A stretch of 64,000 nt of DNA, taken from NCBI GenBank assembly GCA_029582265.1, contig CM055826.1, positions 37,394,127 to 37,458,126 on the forward strand, written 5' to 3'. Below the pieces are notes generated by a model. That model was not told the origin of the DNA. It was given only the letters and a program-made list of their open reading frames with translations, and did not search any database. The DNA is from Zoroaster sp. YZ-2022. Lineage: Eukaryota > Echinodermata > Asteroidea > Forcipulatida > Zoroasteridae. The position numbers and the translations under genes are program-made. The stretch's first letter is position 1, and the number at the start of each line of letters is the position of its first letter. Shown piece by piece: positions 53,001-55,849 of this stretch.

Positions 53001-54915
53001 GTATCAAATTTGTTTTGTTAACAAAATGTGATGTTATAAGTTTTGTGATGTGATCTGGGAAAACCCGTGAAATTTGTCATTTTTGTGTTATATACATCAA
53101 ATTAACGAGGACACTGTGCTCCGTTTTCAAAACTGTTTTATTCATGATTCTAGGTTGTCTATAACTTGAGTTATGCTTTCGGAAAGTTATAGCCGCCGCT
53201 GTCCTTAAAAAACAATGGCGGAAACGAAAAACAAAAGACAGCTTTTTACTATGTTTTTACATAAAACGATGGAATTTTTATTTAAAATTTTCAAGAATGA
53301 TCATTTAGATATAACAACAATTACAATGGTAACAAAAACTCAAATTGTCAAACAAAAAATTGGGGGACTATTTTGCCATTATCTTCAAAACAAGTTCGCC
53401 GACATCCGACGGGTTTTCCCAGATCGCATCACAAATGTGTGTGGGGAATGGGGATTCTACGAGTCGTTTTTAATAAAGAAGCGGGAAATTTTTACAATGA
53501 GTCCACAAGTTTATTATGACTCTACTAAAACAAGAGAAACTTGTGTTCATATTGCATACATTCGGGAGTATTTAAAAATGTGTTTTTACAAAATTGTTTA
53601 CGGGTAACCGGGTATCTGAAGATTTCCAATTTCGGGTATCCGGTTCCCGAAATAACCGAAAACACACAGCCTTAGTTCAGTTCTTGTGCATGTTGCAAAT
53701 CAATAAAGCGCACTGCTTCTTTTAAGATAAGTAAGACTAATTGCGGTGACACCATGTGGAATCTCAATTGAGTAGTAATTAGTTCTGAAAAGAACTGGTG
53801 GTACAACTCGACGTTTCGATCAGTATGCTCTGATCGTCCTCAGGAGAATGCCGGACTCTGGAAAATGCTGCTGCTTAAGTAGACTGCTGGAGGATCATCC
53901 CATGAATGGATGCTGGAGGATTAGTTCGTTGAGGCGCGCAGGCGGGAACTGTTGAGACTAGGATCCTATGGGTTGGGGGAGAGGAGTGTGTGCTCACTGA
54001 ACTGAATCAGTTGTTGACAAGCACAGGGGGATGGAGGGTGGTTGACTTAGGATATAGGAGATCCCTCAGTCTGAGGTGGGTTATGGCCTTTGGATATAGA
54101 AGATCCTTCAGTCTGTAGTAGTGGTCGCCAATGGATGCTGGAGGATTAGTTCATTGAGGCGCGCAGGCGGGAACTGTTGAGACTAGGATCCTAGGGGTTG
54201 GGGGTAAGGAGCGTGTGCTCACTGAACTGAATCAGTTGTTGACAAGCACAGGGGATGGTTGACTTAGGATATAGGAGATCCCTCAGTCTGGGGTGGGTTA
54301 TGGACTTTGGATATAGAAGATCCTTCAGTCTGTAGTAGTGGTCGCTACAATGTCATGAATGGCCTAAATCCATTGTTCTTGGAGTAAACTGCAGTGAACT
54401 AATGATTGAACGACTGGTACACTGTTAGAACCCTCCTACAATCAGTGCAATTTTTGAAACAACCCATTCAGGCCACTCCAAGCCATTAGATGTTGCCAGT
54501 GGCCTCCTATGGTTACCCTTCTGTGCACTGTCACACCACTGAGATTGCAGGGTAAAGTGGTCTCCCATTGATACATTGTAGGCCATACTAATATGTTCAA
54601 ACATTTACAGTGGCCTTGGGTGTTACACAGTTGATTTTGTAAGATCACTTGGAAAGGACAGCAGGCTTGTTCATGTATGTACTGAAGGTTGCTGAAGAGC
54701 AGAATTTAGTGGCTCGGAGTGGCCTCCATGTGTAAAAGAAAGTGTATATAGACTTCTACATTGTATTGTCAGCAATAATGTGATGAATTACACAAGTTTT
54801 GAAGACTTACGTTGAATTCAAAGGCTCCAACTCCAATACCGCTTGCAGCTCCTGAACCAGCTAGACCAACAAAATGCTCGCTGCCAATATTACTAGCAAA
54901 TAAGGAAGCCCCAAC
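10818..54915 (-). CDS. SLC5A3-like: Sodium/myo-inositol cotransporter-like (SLC5A3/SMIT1-like), 12 exons, 5' end missing
   Basis: Twelve exons with GT/AG borders join in phase to give 605 residues plus a TAG stop. The family couples inward Na+ movement to uptake of myo-inositol or sugars across the plasma membrane on a LeuT-type fold with 14 membrane helices. SMIT1-type signatures seen: [84 protein letters not shown] and YDWFCGY. By comparison with SGLT1 (from memory), the substrate-site Asn, His, Glu, Tyr-Trp, Lys and Gln are present; the Na2-site Ser-Ser is Ser-Asp, as remembered for SMIT1. NETL and NSTC in the large extracellular loop are N-glycosylation sequons. The missing 50-70 N-terminal residues were not found up to 64,000. 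SLC5A9 or SLC5A11 are alternative assignments, but the SMIT1 motifs fit best. Introns range from 0.6 to 15.7 kb and are packed with repeats. No frameshift or in-frame stop was seen, so the gene looks functional. Confidence 0.87.
11875..12095. mobile_element. Foldback MITE, family H, 4-bp target duplication (ATTT)
   Basis: 221 bp, almost wholly palindromic: GTGAGTGGCTCTGGCAAAAC at the left, mirrored at GTTTTGCCAGAGCCAGTCAC-like right end; both arms carry TTGGACCCAATTTTCAAAAG. ATTT at 11871-11874 and 12096-12099 is the target duplication. Sister copy at 16514-16757. Lies in the intron between exons k and l. Confidence 0.75.
12283..12562. mobile_element. MITE, family D (CACAGGCCTG end), abutting exon k
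   Basis: Shared body: GGTCTCCCTTTGGTCTAGA, CAGACTCTCCACATCCCC, CTTTCTTTCCTTGGTGGCTA, ending AAATCACAGGCCTG. Copies at 18597-18869, 24463-24553 (partial), 26620-26775 (partial), 27463-27743 and 35326-35706. The right end lies about 11 bp from the exon k donor. Confidence 0.65.
12574..12691 (-). CDS. SLC5A3-like: SLC5A3-like exon k (cytoplasmic acidic loop)
   Basis: 118 bp, phase 0 in and phase 1 out. It encodes [18 protein letters not shown], then an acidic stretch ([13 protein letters not shown]) and TIVSPGE. The TTWWSR start matches the SMIT/SGLT linker after TM12; the acidic region is the poorly conserved cytoplasmic loop. Acceptor GATAG, donor GTAAT. Too short and too interrupted to show as an open frame; identified by phase and motif. 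A MITE ends about 11 bp from its donor. Confidence 0.88.
12856..13690 (-). mobile_element. SINE with internal 118-bp tandem expansion
   Basis: A tRNA-derived SINE related to the other copies, but its segment from GAACACAATAACCATCTCTA to the GGATTCG box is repeated five times (starts near 13027, 13145, 13263, 13381 and 13499). (AAT)n lies at the 3' end (12860). The repeated block includes the B-box-like GATTCGAAC. Confidence 0.8.
13896..14921. mobile_element. TA-flanked inverted-repeat transposon, family I
   Basis: Ends CCGTAATTTCCGGAATATAA and exact mirror; TA at 13894-13895 and 14922-14923. Subterminal TATAAGCCGC repeats at both ends. The interior (1 kb) has a 113-aa frame on - (14081-14422) of no recognised family. 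TA duplication suggests a Tc1/mariner-like element, non-autonomous. It sits in a copy of the Penelope-associated end sequence (AAG-TA-AGACTAATTGCGG), which is uninterrupted at 53728. Confidence 0.75.
14924..15478. mobile_element. Penelope-type terminal inverted repeats enclosing a SINE
   Basis: AGACTAATTGCGGTGACACC at the left and its mirror GGTGTCACCGCAATTAGTCT at the right (near 15455-15475), with AGCATACTGATCGAAACGTC between. The same end sequence borders the Penelope remnants at 24990 and 53728. A SINE (15053-15427) fills the centre. Confidence 0.6.
15053..15427 (-). mobile_element. tRNA-derived SINE
   Basis: Antisense copy with (AAT)n at 15053, TATATAGCGCATGTATCCAC, CTCACAGGTACCCATTTACC, TTGCTCAAGGACACAAGC and a TTCGAACCC B box near 15352. 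Confidence 0.75.
15829..16190. mobile_element. MITE, family C, next to exon j
   Basis: Both inverted ends present (AAAATAAAGTCACCAGTTTCTG left; CAGAAACTGGAGACTTTT right). The right end lies about 50 bp from the exon j donor at 16239. Confidence 0.7.
16240..16455 (-). CDS. SLC5A3-like: SLC5A3-like exon j (TM11-TM12)
   Basis: 216 bp, phase 0 to phase 0. It encodes [18 protein letters not shown], then a loop with [24 protein letters not shown] and ends [13 protein letters not shown]. Acceptor TTTCAG, donor GTAACT. A palindromic MITE ends about 50 bp downstream of the donor and another foldback element starts 58 bp upstream of the acceptor. Confidence 0.93.
16514..16757. mobile_element. Foldback MITE, family H, 4-bp target duplication (AAAT)
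   Basis: 244 bp. Ends GTGACTGGCTCTGGC and GCCAGATCCAGTCAC; AAAT at 16510-16513 and 16758-16761. The arms match 11875-12095. It lies 58 bp upstream of the exon j acceptor. Confidence 0.75.
16770..17110. mobile_element. Penelope-type inverted-end fragment with tRNA-like insert
   Basis: GCAGTGACACCATGTG near 16780 and the mirror CACATGGTCACCGC near 17080. The interior has GGGATTCGAACCCATGACCT (B-box-like, antisense) and AGCATACTGATCGAAACATC, the motif shared with the Penelope copies. Confidence 0.5.
17340..17856. mobile_element. MITE, family B, split by a TTAA element
   Basis: Pieces AACAGGGCATGGAATCGG-like at 17412 and GATTCCATGCCCTGTTGATC at 17817, ending ACTGTCCCTTTAA, flank the family G insert at 17439-17701. 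In uninterrupted copies (for example 31948, reverse) CTAGTTTAAGATG is continuous, so the insertion duplicated TTAA. Confidence 0.7.
17439..17701. mobile_element. TTAA-flanked MITE, family G, nested in family B
   Basis: 263 bp. TTAACCAGTTCGCGTCGGAG at the left and GTGCGAACTGGTTAA at the right. Matches the ends of 1461-2785. Confidence 0.75.
18061..18516. repeat. 64-bp tandem array, 7 copies
   Basis: Unit with GGCTTACATGAACATGTTAA, TAGGACAGACTAGATCATGG and CACTGGACTGTCCTGGACAG; starts at 18061, 18125, 18189 and 18253 show a 64-bp period. In the intron between exons i and j. Confidence 0.9.
18597..18869. mobile_element. MITE, family D
   Basis: Full-length sister of 12283-12562, ending AAATCACAGGCCTG 64 bp from the exon i donor. 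Confidence 0.6.
18933..19101 (-). CDS. SLC5A3-like: SLC5A3-like exon i (TM9-TM10)
   Basis: 169 bp, phase 2 in and phase 0 out. It completes the Arg and encodes [36 protein letters not shown] and [20 protein letters not shown]. The Gln in GGQLF-YIQ corresponds to the substrate-binding Gln of SGLT1. The donor is a weak GTGATT. The 5' end of the exon and its acceptor have been copied into the upstream intron (see 19102-19460). Confidence 0.92.
19102..19460. repeat. Degenerate tandem copies of the exon i acceptor region
   Basis: CCTGTAACGTCAGGATATA (the acceptor, antisense) recurs as CCTGCAATGTCCGGATATA near 19231, CCTGTAACGTCAGGATATA near 19327 and CCTGTAATCTCATGATAC near 19438, each with a GATCATGATGAC microsatellite like the first exon i codons. 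Spacing 96-130 bp. Confidence 0.75.
19598..19872. repeat. 63-bp tandem array, left part (4 copies)
   Basis: Units contain CTACATGAAGTGTGCCACTC, GTGTACTAACCTAGTCCACG and GCACAGCACCAGAAGTC. Continues beyond the CACTA insertion at 20190. Confidence 0.9.
19873..20189. mobile_element. CACTA-type MITE inserted in the 63-bp array
   Basis: 317 bp starting CACTATGAATAACTT and ending AAGTTGTTCATAGTG; long inverted arms continue with ACCCTGAAAATC / GATTTTCAGGGT and TGAAATAAATAGTTCA / TGAACTGTTATTTCA. AGA at 19870-19872 and 20190-20192 is a 3-bp duplication; removing it restores the array's CCAGAAGTCT. CACTA ends with a 3-bp duplication define the EnSpm/CACTA group. No coding. Confidence 0.85.
20190..22650. 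repeat. 63-bp tandem array, right part (about 39 copies)
   Basis: The period of 63 is divisible by three, so one + frame stays open for 524 codons (20209-21783) with the 21-residue unit [21 protein letters not shown]. Variants cluster: ATATCACC units toward the left, ACAGTACC units in the middle, and GCATAGGTACC units with one extra base at the right, which break the frame. It lies in an intron of the opposite-strand gene; not regarded as coding. Confidence 0.92.
22890..23095. mobile_element. TTAA-flanked MITE, family B, beside exon h
   Basis: TTAAAGGGGCAGTATCGTCA at the left and its mirror TGACGACACTGCCCCTTTAA at the right; inner ACAGGGCATGGAATCGG / CCGATTCCATGCCCTGT. Copies: 31800-32009, 52548-52760, 58612-59188 and 17340-17856. 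Ends 46 bp from the exon h donor. Confidence 0.75.
23141..23306 (-). CDS. SLC5A3-like: SLC5A3-like exon h (TM8, Na+ site)
   Basis: 166 bp, phase 1 in and phase 2 out. It encodes [37 protein letters not shown] and ends RELMIVG plus two bases of Arg. The Ser-Asp in LMSD occupies the Na2-site position that is Ser-Ser in SGLT1, the variant remembered for SMIT1. Acceptor CCCTAG, donor GTAACA. A MITE ends 46 bp from the donor. Confidence 0.93.
23397..24268. repeat. 59-bp tandem array, about 15 copies
   Basis: Unit: GGATGCATTTACAGACATCG, GTTGGTTTCTGTACATATCT, CTTGATTCTTATAAAGTAC. Fills most of the 1.0-kb intron between exons g and h. The same unit occurs singly (antisense) at 9548-9600 and in part at 51525-51555. 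Confidence 0.92.
24314..24421 (-). CDS. SLC5A3-like: SLC5A3-like exon g (Cys-rich extracellular loop)
   Basis: 108 bp, phase 1 to phase 1. It encodes [20 protein letters not shown], then [16 protein letters not shown]. Four Cys (positions 5, 11, 15 and 21 of the exon peptide) match the disulfide-bonded loop of SLC5 proteins, and CSNIAYP is nearly invariant. Acceptor TCTAG, donor GTAATG. The 59-bp array ends about 50 bp downstream. Confidence 0.92.
24463..24553. mobile_element. Partial family D MITE
   Basis: GGGGTGTGATTTGACAAAAG, AATCCTGAAAAATGG and AGAGAACAAAGCACCCTGAA only; truncated. About 40 bp upstream of the exon g acceptor. Confidence 0.5.
24989..25990 (-). mobile_element. Penelope-like retroelement, 5'-truncated
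   Basis: On the - strand: remnant of the linker and GIY-YIG endonuclease (25252-25956), then an untranslated tail with a hammerhead-like motif (25054-25093) and the family end sequence GGTGTCACCGC near 24990. The reverse transcriptase is missing upstream of about 25990. Penelope-like elements are the retroelements that pair RT with GIY-YIG. Inside the intron between exons f and g, same strand as the host gene. Confidence 0.85.
25252..25956 (-). pseudogene. GIY-YIG endonuclease domain of a Penelope-like element
   Basis: 234-residue open frame. Residues 65-100 resemble the Penelope RT-to-endonuclease linker ([15 protein letters not shown]). The GIY-YIG domain spans about 109-190: [20 protein letters not shown] with GVY at 110-112 and YIG at 122-124, the conserved Arg at 133 (TIRLKEHR) and the Glu in REAIEI near 183. 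The Cys pair in PCQC is a feature of the Penelope GIY-YIG group. Its metal-binding Glu and Tyr residues are intact, so the endonuclease part could fold, but no RT is attached and the N-terminal 50 residues appear to be a shifted frame. Not a host gene. Confidence 0.85.
26924..27339. mobile_element. MITE (ATATGTGACCTGT ends)
   Basis: ATATGTGACCTGTCACCACAA at the left mirrors TTGTAACAGGTCACATAT at the right. An internal 26-bp hairpin (GATCCCCCAGACC / CCAGAGGGGGAT) lies near 27048-27073. Non-coding. Confidence 0.6.
27463..27743. mobile_element. MITE, family D
   Basis: GGGGTGTGATTTTAATAAAC to the CACTGGCCTG end with the shared CTCCACATCCCC and CTTTCCTTAGTGGCTACTTC blocks. A second, truncated copy lies at 26620-26775. 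Confidence 0.6.
27915..28345. mobile_element. MITE, family C, with A-rich expansion
   Basis: AAAAAAAGTCTCCAGTCTCC at 27918, AATTGCAACCAAAATTGCTG, ATAGGGGTATGAACG, then an expanded (A)n-GGGTTAG tract at 28195-28300 and GCCGACTATTGGCC at the end. The A/GGGTTAG tract is a local microsatellite. Confidence 0.6.
28501..28636 (-). CDS. SLC5A3-like: SLC5A3-like exon f (TM7)
   Basis: 136 bp, phase 0 in and phase 1 out. It encodes [18 protein letters not shown], then a helix with the conserved Lys (GYAKFLPLF) and [10 protein letters not shown]. Most SLC5 members have VIVQR; here the first residue is Met. Acceptor TTTTAG, donor GTATGT. It begins about 100 bp left of the 75-bp tandem array. Confidence 0.92.
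28735..30365. repeat. 75-bp tandem array, about 22 copies (73/75-bp variants)
   Basis: Unit: AACAACCAACTCATGAAAGC, TTACAAGGTTGTATCGTTCC, CTACCAAGGGAAGGTACAAC, ATTGGCAATTCTTTA. Some units lack two bases (GTTGTCGTTCC instead of GTTGTATCGTTCC), which shifts frame. The unit has an imperfect hairpin GTTGT..TTCCCT-ACCA-AGGGAA..ACAAC. Starts about 100 bp from the exon f acceptor. Confidence 0.92.
30366..30610. mobile_element. Truncated family F MITE at the array edge
   Basis: GGGAAAGTTTGGTCGTTTTTC to TTCAGGCACACAACAACG; collinear with 905-1140. The left third is replaced by the 75-bp array. Confidence 0.65.
30623..31736. repeat. 43-bp tandem array, about 26 copies
   Basis: Unit: GGTACATGTATGTATGACAC, TGGCATTCTATCCTGGGGCT, AAG. 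Very homogeneous; one short unit near 31515. Confidence 0.92.
31800..32009. mobile_element. MITE, family B
   Basis: AACAGGGCATGGAATCAG at the left and GATTCCATGCCCTGTTGAAA...ACTGTCCCTTTAA at the right. Its terminal TTAA (32006-32009) is also the first TTAA of the next element. Confidence 0.65.
32006..32274. mobile_element. MITE, family A, inserted at the end of family B
   Basis: TTAACCCTAACCACCCC to GGGGGTTAGGG; antisense copy of 94-363. The right TTAA has become TTTT. Confidence 0.65.
32680..33270. mobile_element. MITE, family C, rearranged
   Basis: AAAAAGTCTCCAGTTTCTGG at 32688, a T-rich tract and GCCAACCAGTGAAATACATG, then foreign A/CAGA-rich sequence (32870-32950), then a second family C half from 33060 (GTCCCCTGTTTCAGGTCTCC). 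Two partial copies or one with an insertion. Confidence 0.5.
33332..33568. mobile_element. TA-flanked MITE, family J (CTACTCAAAACAATTTAGGG ends)
   Basis: Inverted ends of about 30 bp with TATA at both outer edges; body with GATCTTGCTTTAACTGAG. Copies at 34284-34550 and 43577-43850. TA duplication suggests the Tc1/mariner group. Confidence 0.7.
34284..34550. mobile_element. MITE, family J
   Basis: ACTACTCAAAACAATTCAGG to CCTAAATTGTTTTGAGTACT; close to the 43577-43850 copy throughout, including GAAAGAGAGAGGGGG. Confidence 0.7.
34715..35120. mobile_element. Palindromic MITE with GC-rich arms
   Basis: GGAGGGCCAAAGTCATGGTA at 34721 mirrors TACCATGACTTTGGCCCTCC at 35095; inner GCCAAGCCTTTGAG / CTCAAAGGCTTGGC. 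A short GGCCAGG microsatellite lies at 34765-34795. Confidence 0.6.
35326..35706. mobile_element. MITE, family D, with internal 60-bp triplication
   Basis: The block GGGTCTCCATTTGGTCTAGA, GGACAAAGCCCCCTGAACCT is present three times (35365-35530). The rest matches 12283-12562. Confidence 0.65.
35749..36090 (+). mobile_element. tRNA-Leu-derived SINE, near full length
   Basis: The head starts GTGTCGTGGCCGTGCGGTCT, anticodon arm ACTCAAGTTCTGG (CAA), B box GTTCGAATCCC near 35808, then CTTGAGCAAGACACTTAACC, GGTACCTGTGAGGGCAGAGT and the tail GCTATATAAGTCCACAC plus (ATT)n. Not a functional tRNA: the acceptor and D arms do not pair properly. Confidence 0.85.
36633..36791. repeat. DIRS left inverted terminal repeat
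   Basis: 159 bp from GTCTACGAGCGAATACTTAC to TTTTCTCGAGCG. Pairs with 42213-42371 with few mismatches; shared core ATATTTCCCTAATATAGCAG and CCCTCTACTACCCATGCTGC. Confidence 0.9.
36845..36935. repeat. DIRS internal complementary region
   Basis: First half (CCCTCCAGGTAAGTAGCTCG ... CCCACACTTCTGTGGGGG) is the reverse complement of the outer left end (36608-36665). Second half (GTCTACATCACTCTACTTAC, CTGGAGGGCCATCTACCGAT) is the reverse complement of the outer right end (42327-42371). This junction guides circular cDNA formation in DIRS elements. Confidence 0.85.
36950..38100 (-). pseudogene. DIRS tyrosine recombinase, frameshifted
   Basis: The recombinase region is spread over two or three frames. 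Recognisable pieces are RGMFVERP near 37875, a stretch with [10 protein letters not shown] near 37740, and the C-terminal catalytic box HDIRS (37307-37321) followed by [14 protein letters not shown] near 37200, which supplies the H-x-x-R and Tyr of the family. At least two frameshifts and two stops separate them, so no active enzyme is encoded. Confidence 0.7.
38172..38760 (-). pseudogene. DIRS RNase H and connection region, frameshifted
   Basis: [13 protein letters not shown] and [12 protein letters not shown] (RNase H-like), then [16 protein letters not shown] and, in another frame, [12 protein letters not shown] and [14 protein letters not shown]. These follow the usual DIRS order after the RT. 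Frame changes near 38680, 38420 and 38360. Confidence 0.75.
38683..39873 (-). pseudogene. DIRS reverse transcriptase, with damaged active site
   Basis: A 396-residue frame holds [12 protein letters not shown] (about residues 92-103, RT motif A with its Asp), [22 protein letters not shown] and [20 protein letters not shown]. The catalytic Y-x-D-D box is in another frame near 39395-39420 and reads YLGD followed by a stop, so the first catalytic Asp is Gly. Frameshifts flank this box. The motif set is specific to DIRS RTs. Confidence 0.85.
40150..42006 (-). pseudogene. DIRS gag-like ORF1 remnant
   Basis: ATG at 42004-42006 opens [20 protein letters not shown], which stops after about 58 codons; Ser/Pro/Arg-rich pieces continue in other frames (41394-41816, 40972-41325, 40731-41171). 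The C-terminal piece [20 protein letters not shown] near 40500-40564 resembles DIRS gag. Broken by several stops. Confidence 0.65.
42213..42371. repeat. DIRS right inverted terminal repeat
   Basis: Mirror of 36633-36791. It ends TGATGTAGAC at 42371, where host sequence ACAGGTTTTTATTTTG begins. Confidence 0.9.
42590..43110. repeat. 150-bp tandem repeat, about 3.5 copies
   Basis: Unit: TTGACCTTACTTCCTGTCCA, AACCGGAAGTCAAAGTTTAA, ATCATATCTCAACAACCACA, GATCGTTAATTGTC. Starts near 42610, 42760 and 42910; the last copy is shortened and joins a family C MITE end (43104-43165). Confidence 0.85.
43213..43433. repeat. 21-bp tandem array, about 10 copies
   Basis: Unit GGGACACCAAGGCAAAGACCA, with AAGGCTAAG variants in the middle. 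The period is a multiple of three, hence open frames on both strands that are not genes. Confidence 0.92.
43577..43850. mobile_element. MITE, family J, inside a duplicated segment
   Basis: ACTACTCAAAACAATTTAGG to its mirror at 43845. The flanking text (AAATTTCTTTGATTACCAG ... TGGCTGGTAGTCTGTTTTATA) appears before it (43510-43575) and again without the MITE at 43920-43990, so an empty site is visible. Confidence 0.75.
44290..44498 (-). CDS. SLC5A3-like: SLC5A3-like exon e (extracellular loop and TM6)
   Basis: 209 bp, phase 1 in and phase 0 out. It encodes [20 protein letters not shown], a loop with two N-glycosylation sequons (NETL, NSTC) and one Cys, then [18 protein letters not shown] and the WYWCADQ motif carrying the Tyr-Trp pair of the sugar site. 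Donor GTAAAT. The following intron (15.7 kb) is the longest and holds the DIRS element. Confidence 0.93.
44702..45083. mobile_element. MITE, family C
   Basis: AGGCCAAAAAAAAAGTCTCC at 44706 and GAGATTTTTTTTGGCCTTA at 45063-45081: both ends intact. Body with GCCAACAGGGAAATACATGA. Confidence 0.7.
45347..46802. mobile_element. TA-flanked inverted-repeat transposon, family I (second copy)
   Basis: CCGTAATTTCCTGCGTATAA at the left and exact mirror at the right; TA at 45345-45346 and 46803-46804. Subterminal TATAAGGCGCA repeats. Ends match 13896-14921 except for the CCTGCG in place of CCGGAA, so the two are subfamilies. Contains a 47-bp hairpin at 46161-46265. No transposase recognised. Confidence 0.75.
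46161..46265. repeat. Near-perfect hairpin, 47-bp arms
   Basis: ATTTTTCCGTACCACACGCT, GGCTATGGGTCAACAGT and its mirror at 46218-46265, with a 10-base loop and few mismatches. Possibly a separate small foldback insertion inside the family I element. Confidence 0.8.
46889..47075 (-). CDS. SLC5A3-like: SLC5A3-like exon d (TM4-TM5)
   Basis: 187 bp, phase 0 in and phase 1 out. It encodes [20 protein letters not shown], the conserved [13 protein letters not shown] motif and a helix ending LILMIM. Acceptor TTCAG, donor GTAAG after a single A of the next codon. Confidence 0.93.
47138..47625. repeat. 33-bp tandem array, about 15 copies, between exons c and d
   Basis: Unit TTTCAAATGAGCAAAGTGTC, AAATCCTACTTAA, with AGTCAAG variants. 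It fills the 580-bp intron except for about 60 bp at one end and 30 bp at the other. Confidence 0.92.
47656..47760 (-). CDS. SLC5A3-like: SLC5A3-like exon c (PEY loop and TM3)
   Basis: 105 bp, phase 0. It encodes [20 protein letters not shown], then a helix ending [10 protein letters not shown]. The PEY-KRFGG motif is an SLC5 hallmark. Acceptor TGCAG, donor GTAAG. The 580-bp intron after it is almost filled by a 33-bp tandem array. Confidence 0.93.
47889..49963. mobile_element. Family A MITE carrying a 50-bp tandem expansion
   Basis: AACCCTAATCCCC at 47889 and GGATGGTTAGGGTTTAA at 49949-49965 resemble family A ends; the intervening 50-bp array has the TCCTTCAAAATC text that these MITEs carry near their ends. 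Inference: the array grew inside the MITE. Confidence 0.5.
47925..49855. repeat. 50-bp tandem array, about 38 copies
   Basis: Unit: CTCGATCCTTCAAAATCAAT, CGATATGAGTTTATGGAGGA, TCCCTGCTAC. Mutated and shortened units cluster at 49260-49680, where a block of about 180 bp, including a truncated CCGGATCCCTACTACC unit, is present twice. Confidence 0.92.
50610..50669 (-). CDS. SLC5A3-like: SLC5A3-like exon b (TM2)
   Basis: 60 bp, phase 0, encoding the 20 residues [20 protein letters not shown], a hydrophobic membrane helix with the family LGW-F-P pattern. Acceptor GACAG, donor GTAAG. Too short to appear as an open frame on its own; found by the gap between its neighbours. Confidence 0.9.
50768..51152. 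mobile_element. MITE, family K (AAGGCTGTGTGGGTTATCCGGG end)
   Basis: AAGGCTGTGTGGGTTATCCG at the left pairs with GGATATCCGAAG..CGCACAGCCCTAA at the right. Inner ACCGAAAATATCAT and TTCGGTTCCAATTACCC motifs. Copy at 52882-53676. Confidence 0.6.
51153..51525. mobile_element. Foldback MITE (GGGCCCACTCTTAATG arms)
   Basis: GGGCCCACTCTTAATGCC near 51177 mirrors GGCTTTATCC..AAGAGTGGGCCC near 51483; GTAGTTGCATTATACCCAGA mirrors TCTGGGTATAATGCAACTAC. Arms over 100 bp. Confidence 0.65.
51935..52147. mobile_element. Truncated family C MITE
   Basis: GATTGGAATTCTGCCGCACT, TTTTTCACATACATAGG, ACTTTGTGCATAGGAAATTT and the end AGACTTTTTTTGGCCTAAA. Confidence 0.55.
52548..52760. mobile_element. MITE, family B
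   Basis: AACAGGGCATGGAATCGAAG at 52557 to GATATTGTCCCTTTG; inner GACACCGATTCCATGCCCTG. Confidence 0.65.
52882..53676. mobile_element. MITE, family K, with nested foldback element
   Basis: AAGGCTGCGCCGGGTATCCG at the left and CCGAAAACACACAGCCTTA at the right. Compared with 50768-51152 it has about 400 extra bp, including GTGATCTGGGAAAACCCGT near 53050 and its mirror ACGGGTTTTCCCAGATCGCA near 53410, a second inverted-repeat element. Confidence 0.55.
53728..54345 (-). mobile_element. Penelope-like element, internally deleted, with 200-bp duplication
   Basis: The left (+) edge TAAGACTAATTGCGGTGACA and the hammerhead-like block at 53807-53843 match the end of the 25-kb copy. The rest keeps a trace of its ORF (GGATATAGGAGATCCCTCAGTC, cf. 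25806-25822). The segment ATGGATGCTGGAGGATTAG to TAGTAGTGGTCGC occurs twice (53916-54128 and 54132-54345). No open endonuclease frame. Confidence 0.6.
54430..54740. repeat. Dispersed repeat shared with 58415-58605
   Basis: GTCTCCCATTGATACATTG, ACAGTTGATTTTGTAAGAT, GGAAAGGACAGCAGGCTTGT and AGTGGCCTCCATGTGTA occur in the same order at both places. Begins about 70 bp from exon a. Type unknown. Confidence 0.55.
54811..54915 (-). CDS. SLC5A3-like: SLC5A3-like exon a (TM1, substrate/Na+ site)
   Basis: 105 bp, phase 0 at both ends. The peptide runs from [20 protein letters not shown] to GAFEFN. It holds the unwound TM1 region with the conserved Asn and His of the sugar site, and the Glu before the exon end. 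Acceptor TTAAG, donor GTAAG. It is the first exon recognised in the window; one or two more exons must lie upstream. Confidence 0.92.
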
Positions 54916-55266
54916 CTTAACAAAAGGAAAAGAACAAGAAGAAATGTGAAATGCATTTAAGAAGACAGGTATTCAAATACAAATCTAAATCTGTCCTGAA
55001 ACTCAAGAATTTTCCAGGATCAAGGAAACCTTTGGTGAGCTATTGATATGTTGATTTTTTTTTTTTTTTTTTTTTTTCAGGTCCTATTTTTGTTTCTGTG
55101 GATTTTATCCCAGAATAATTCTCTAGGGTGTTTCCTCCGACTTCTAAAACTGAAATTTCTTTGTCTTCTTCCAACTCAAAGTTTCATGAGCCCTGAGAGA
55201 AGACAGTGATAATTAAGCAGACTCTCCAGAATATACAGGTACCATAACATGGTTTATTCCATTAGT

Positions 55267-55645
55267 CCAAAAAAAAGTCTCTGGTTTCTGGTCATCGGTC
55301 GGCTTAAAAACCGGTGTGGTGATGCGTTTCTTTTTTTTTTTGATAATCTTTTATCTTTTTTTGCCAACAGAGAAATATGTGATACACGTATAACGCAGAG
55401 ACCAAATTTCCCATACGTACAAAGTATGATGGCTAAGAGAGGCCTCATAAATCGGGCAAGCGCTCATACCCCTATGTGAAAAAGTCGTTTAAAACACAGC
55501 ACAGCAGAATTCCAATCGATCCAGCAATTTTGGCTGCAATTGGACATTGTTTCATAGCACACAAAAAAAGAAAATTAAAAATGCAGATGTCTGAGGTGAC
55601 AGGCGCGGAGACCAGAAACCTGAGACTTTTTTTTTTTGGCCTTAA
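55267..55645. mobile_element. MITE, family C
   Basis: AAAAAAAGTCTCTGGTTTCT at 55269 and CCTGAGACTTTTTTTTTTTGGC at 55618: intact ends, about 380 bp. Confidence 0.7.
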
Positions 55646-55849
55646 AAAATTAATAAATTGATACATTTGTATCAATGGTGTCATTTGTATAATATATGCA
55701 CATTCAGCCTCTTTTTTTGTGTGCATTCACCATCCAAAAGAATCTTTAAAAACTTGAATTACATCCATTATCATTAATACATTTAATGAAACCAAGGATG
55801 CCTCAAAAGCACACTTAAGCACTGTAGCTCGGAAGCCTGAGGAAACCTG

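Noticed and set aside
53215..53607. 130-aa + strand frame as a gene
   Set aside because: It starts inside a nested foldback element and runs across its end into a family K MITE; no family resemblance.
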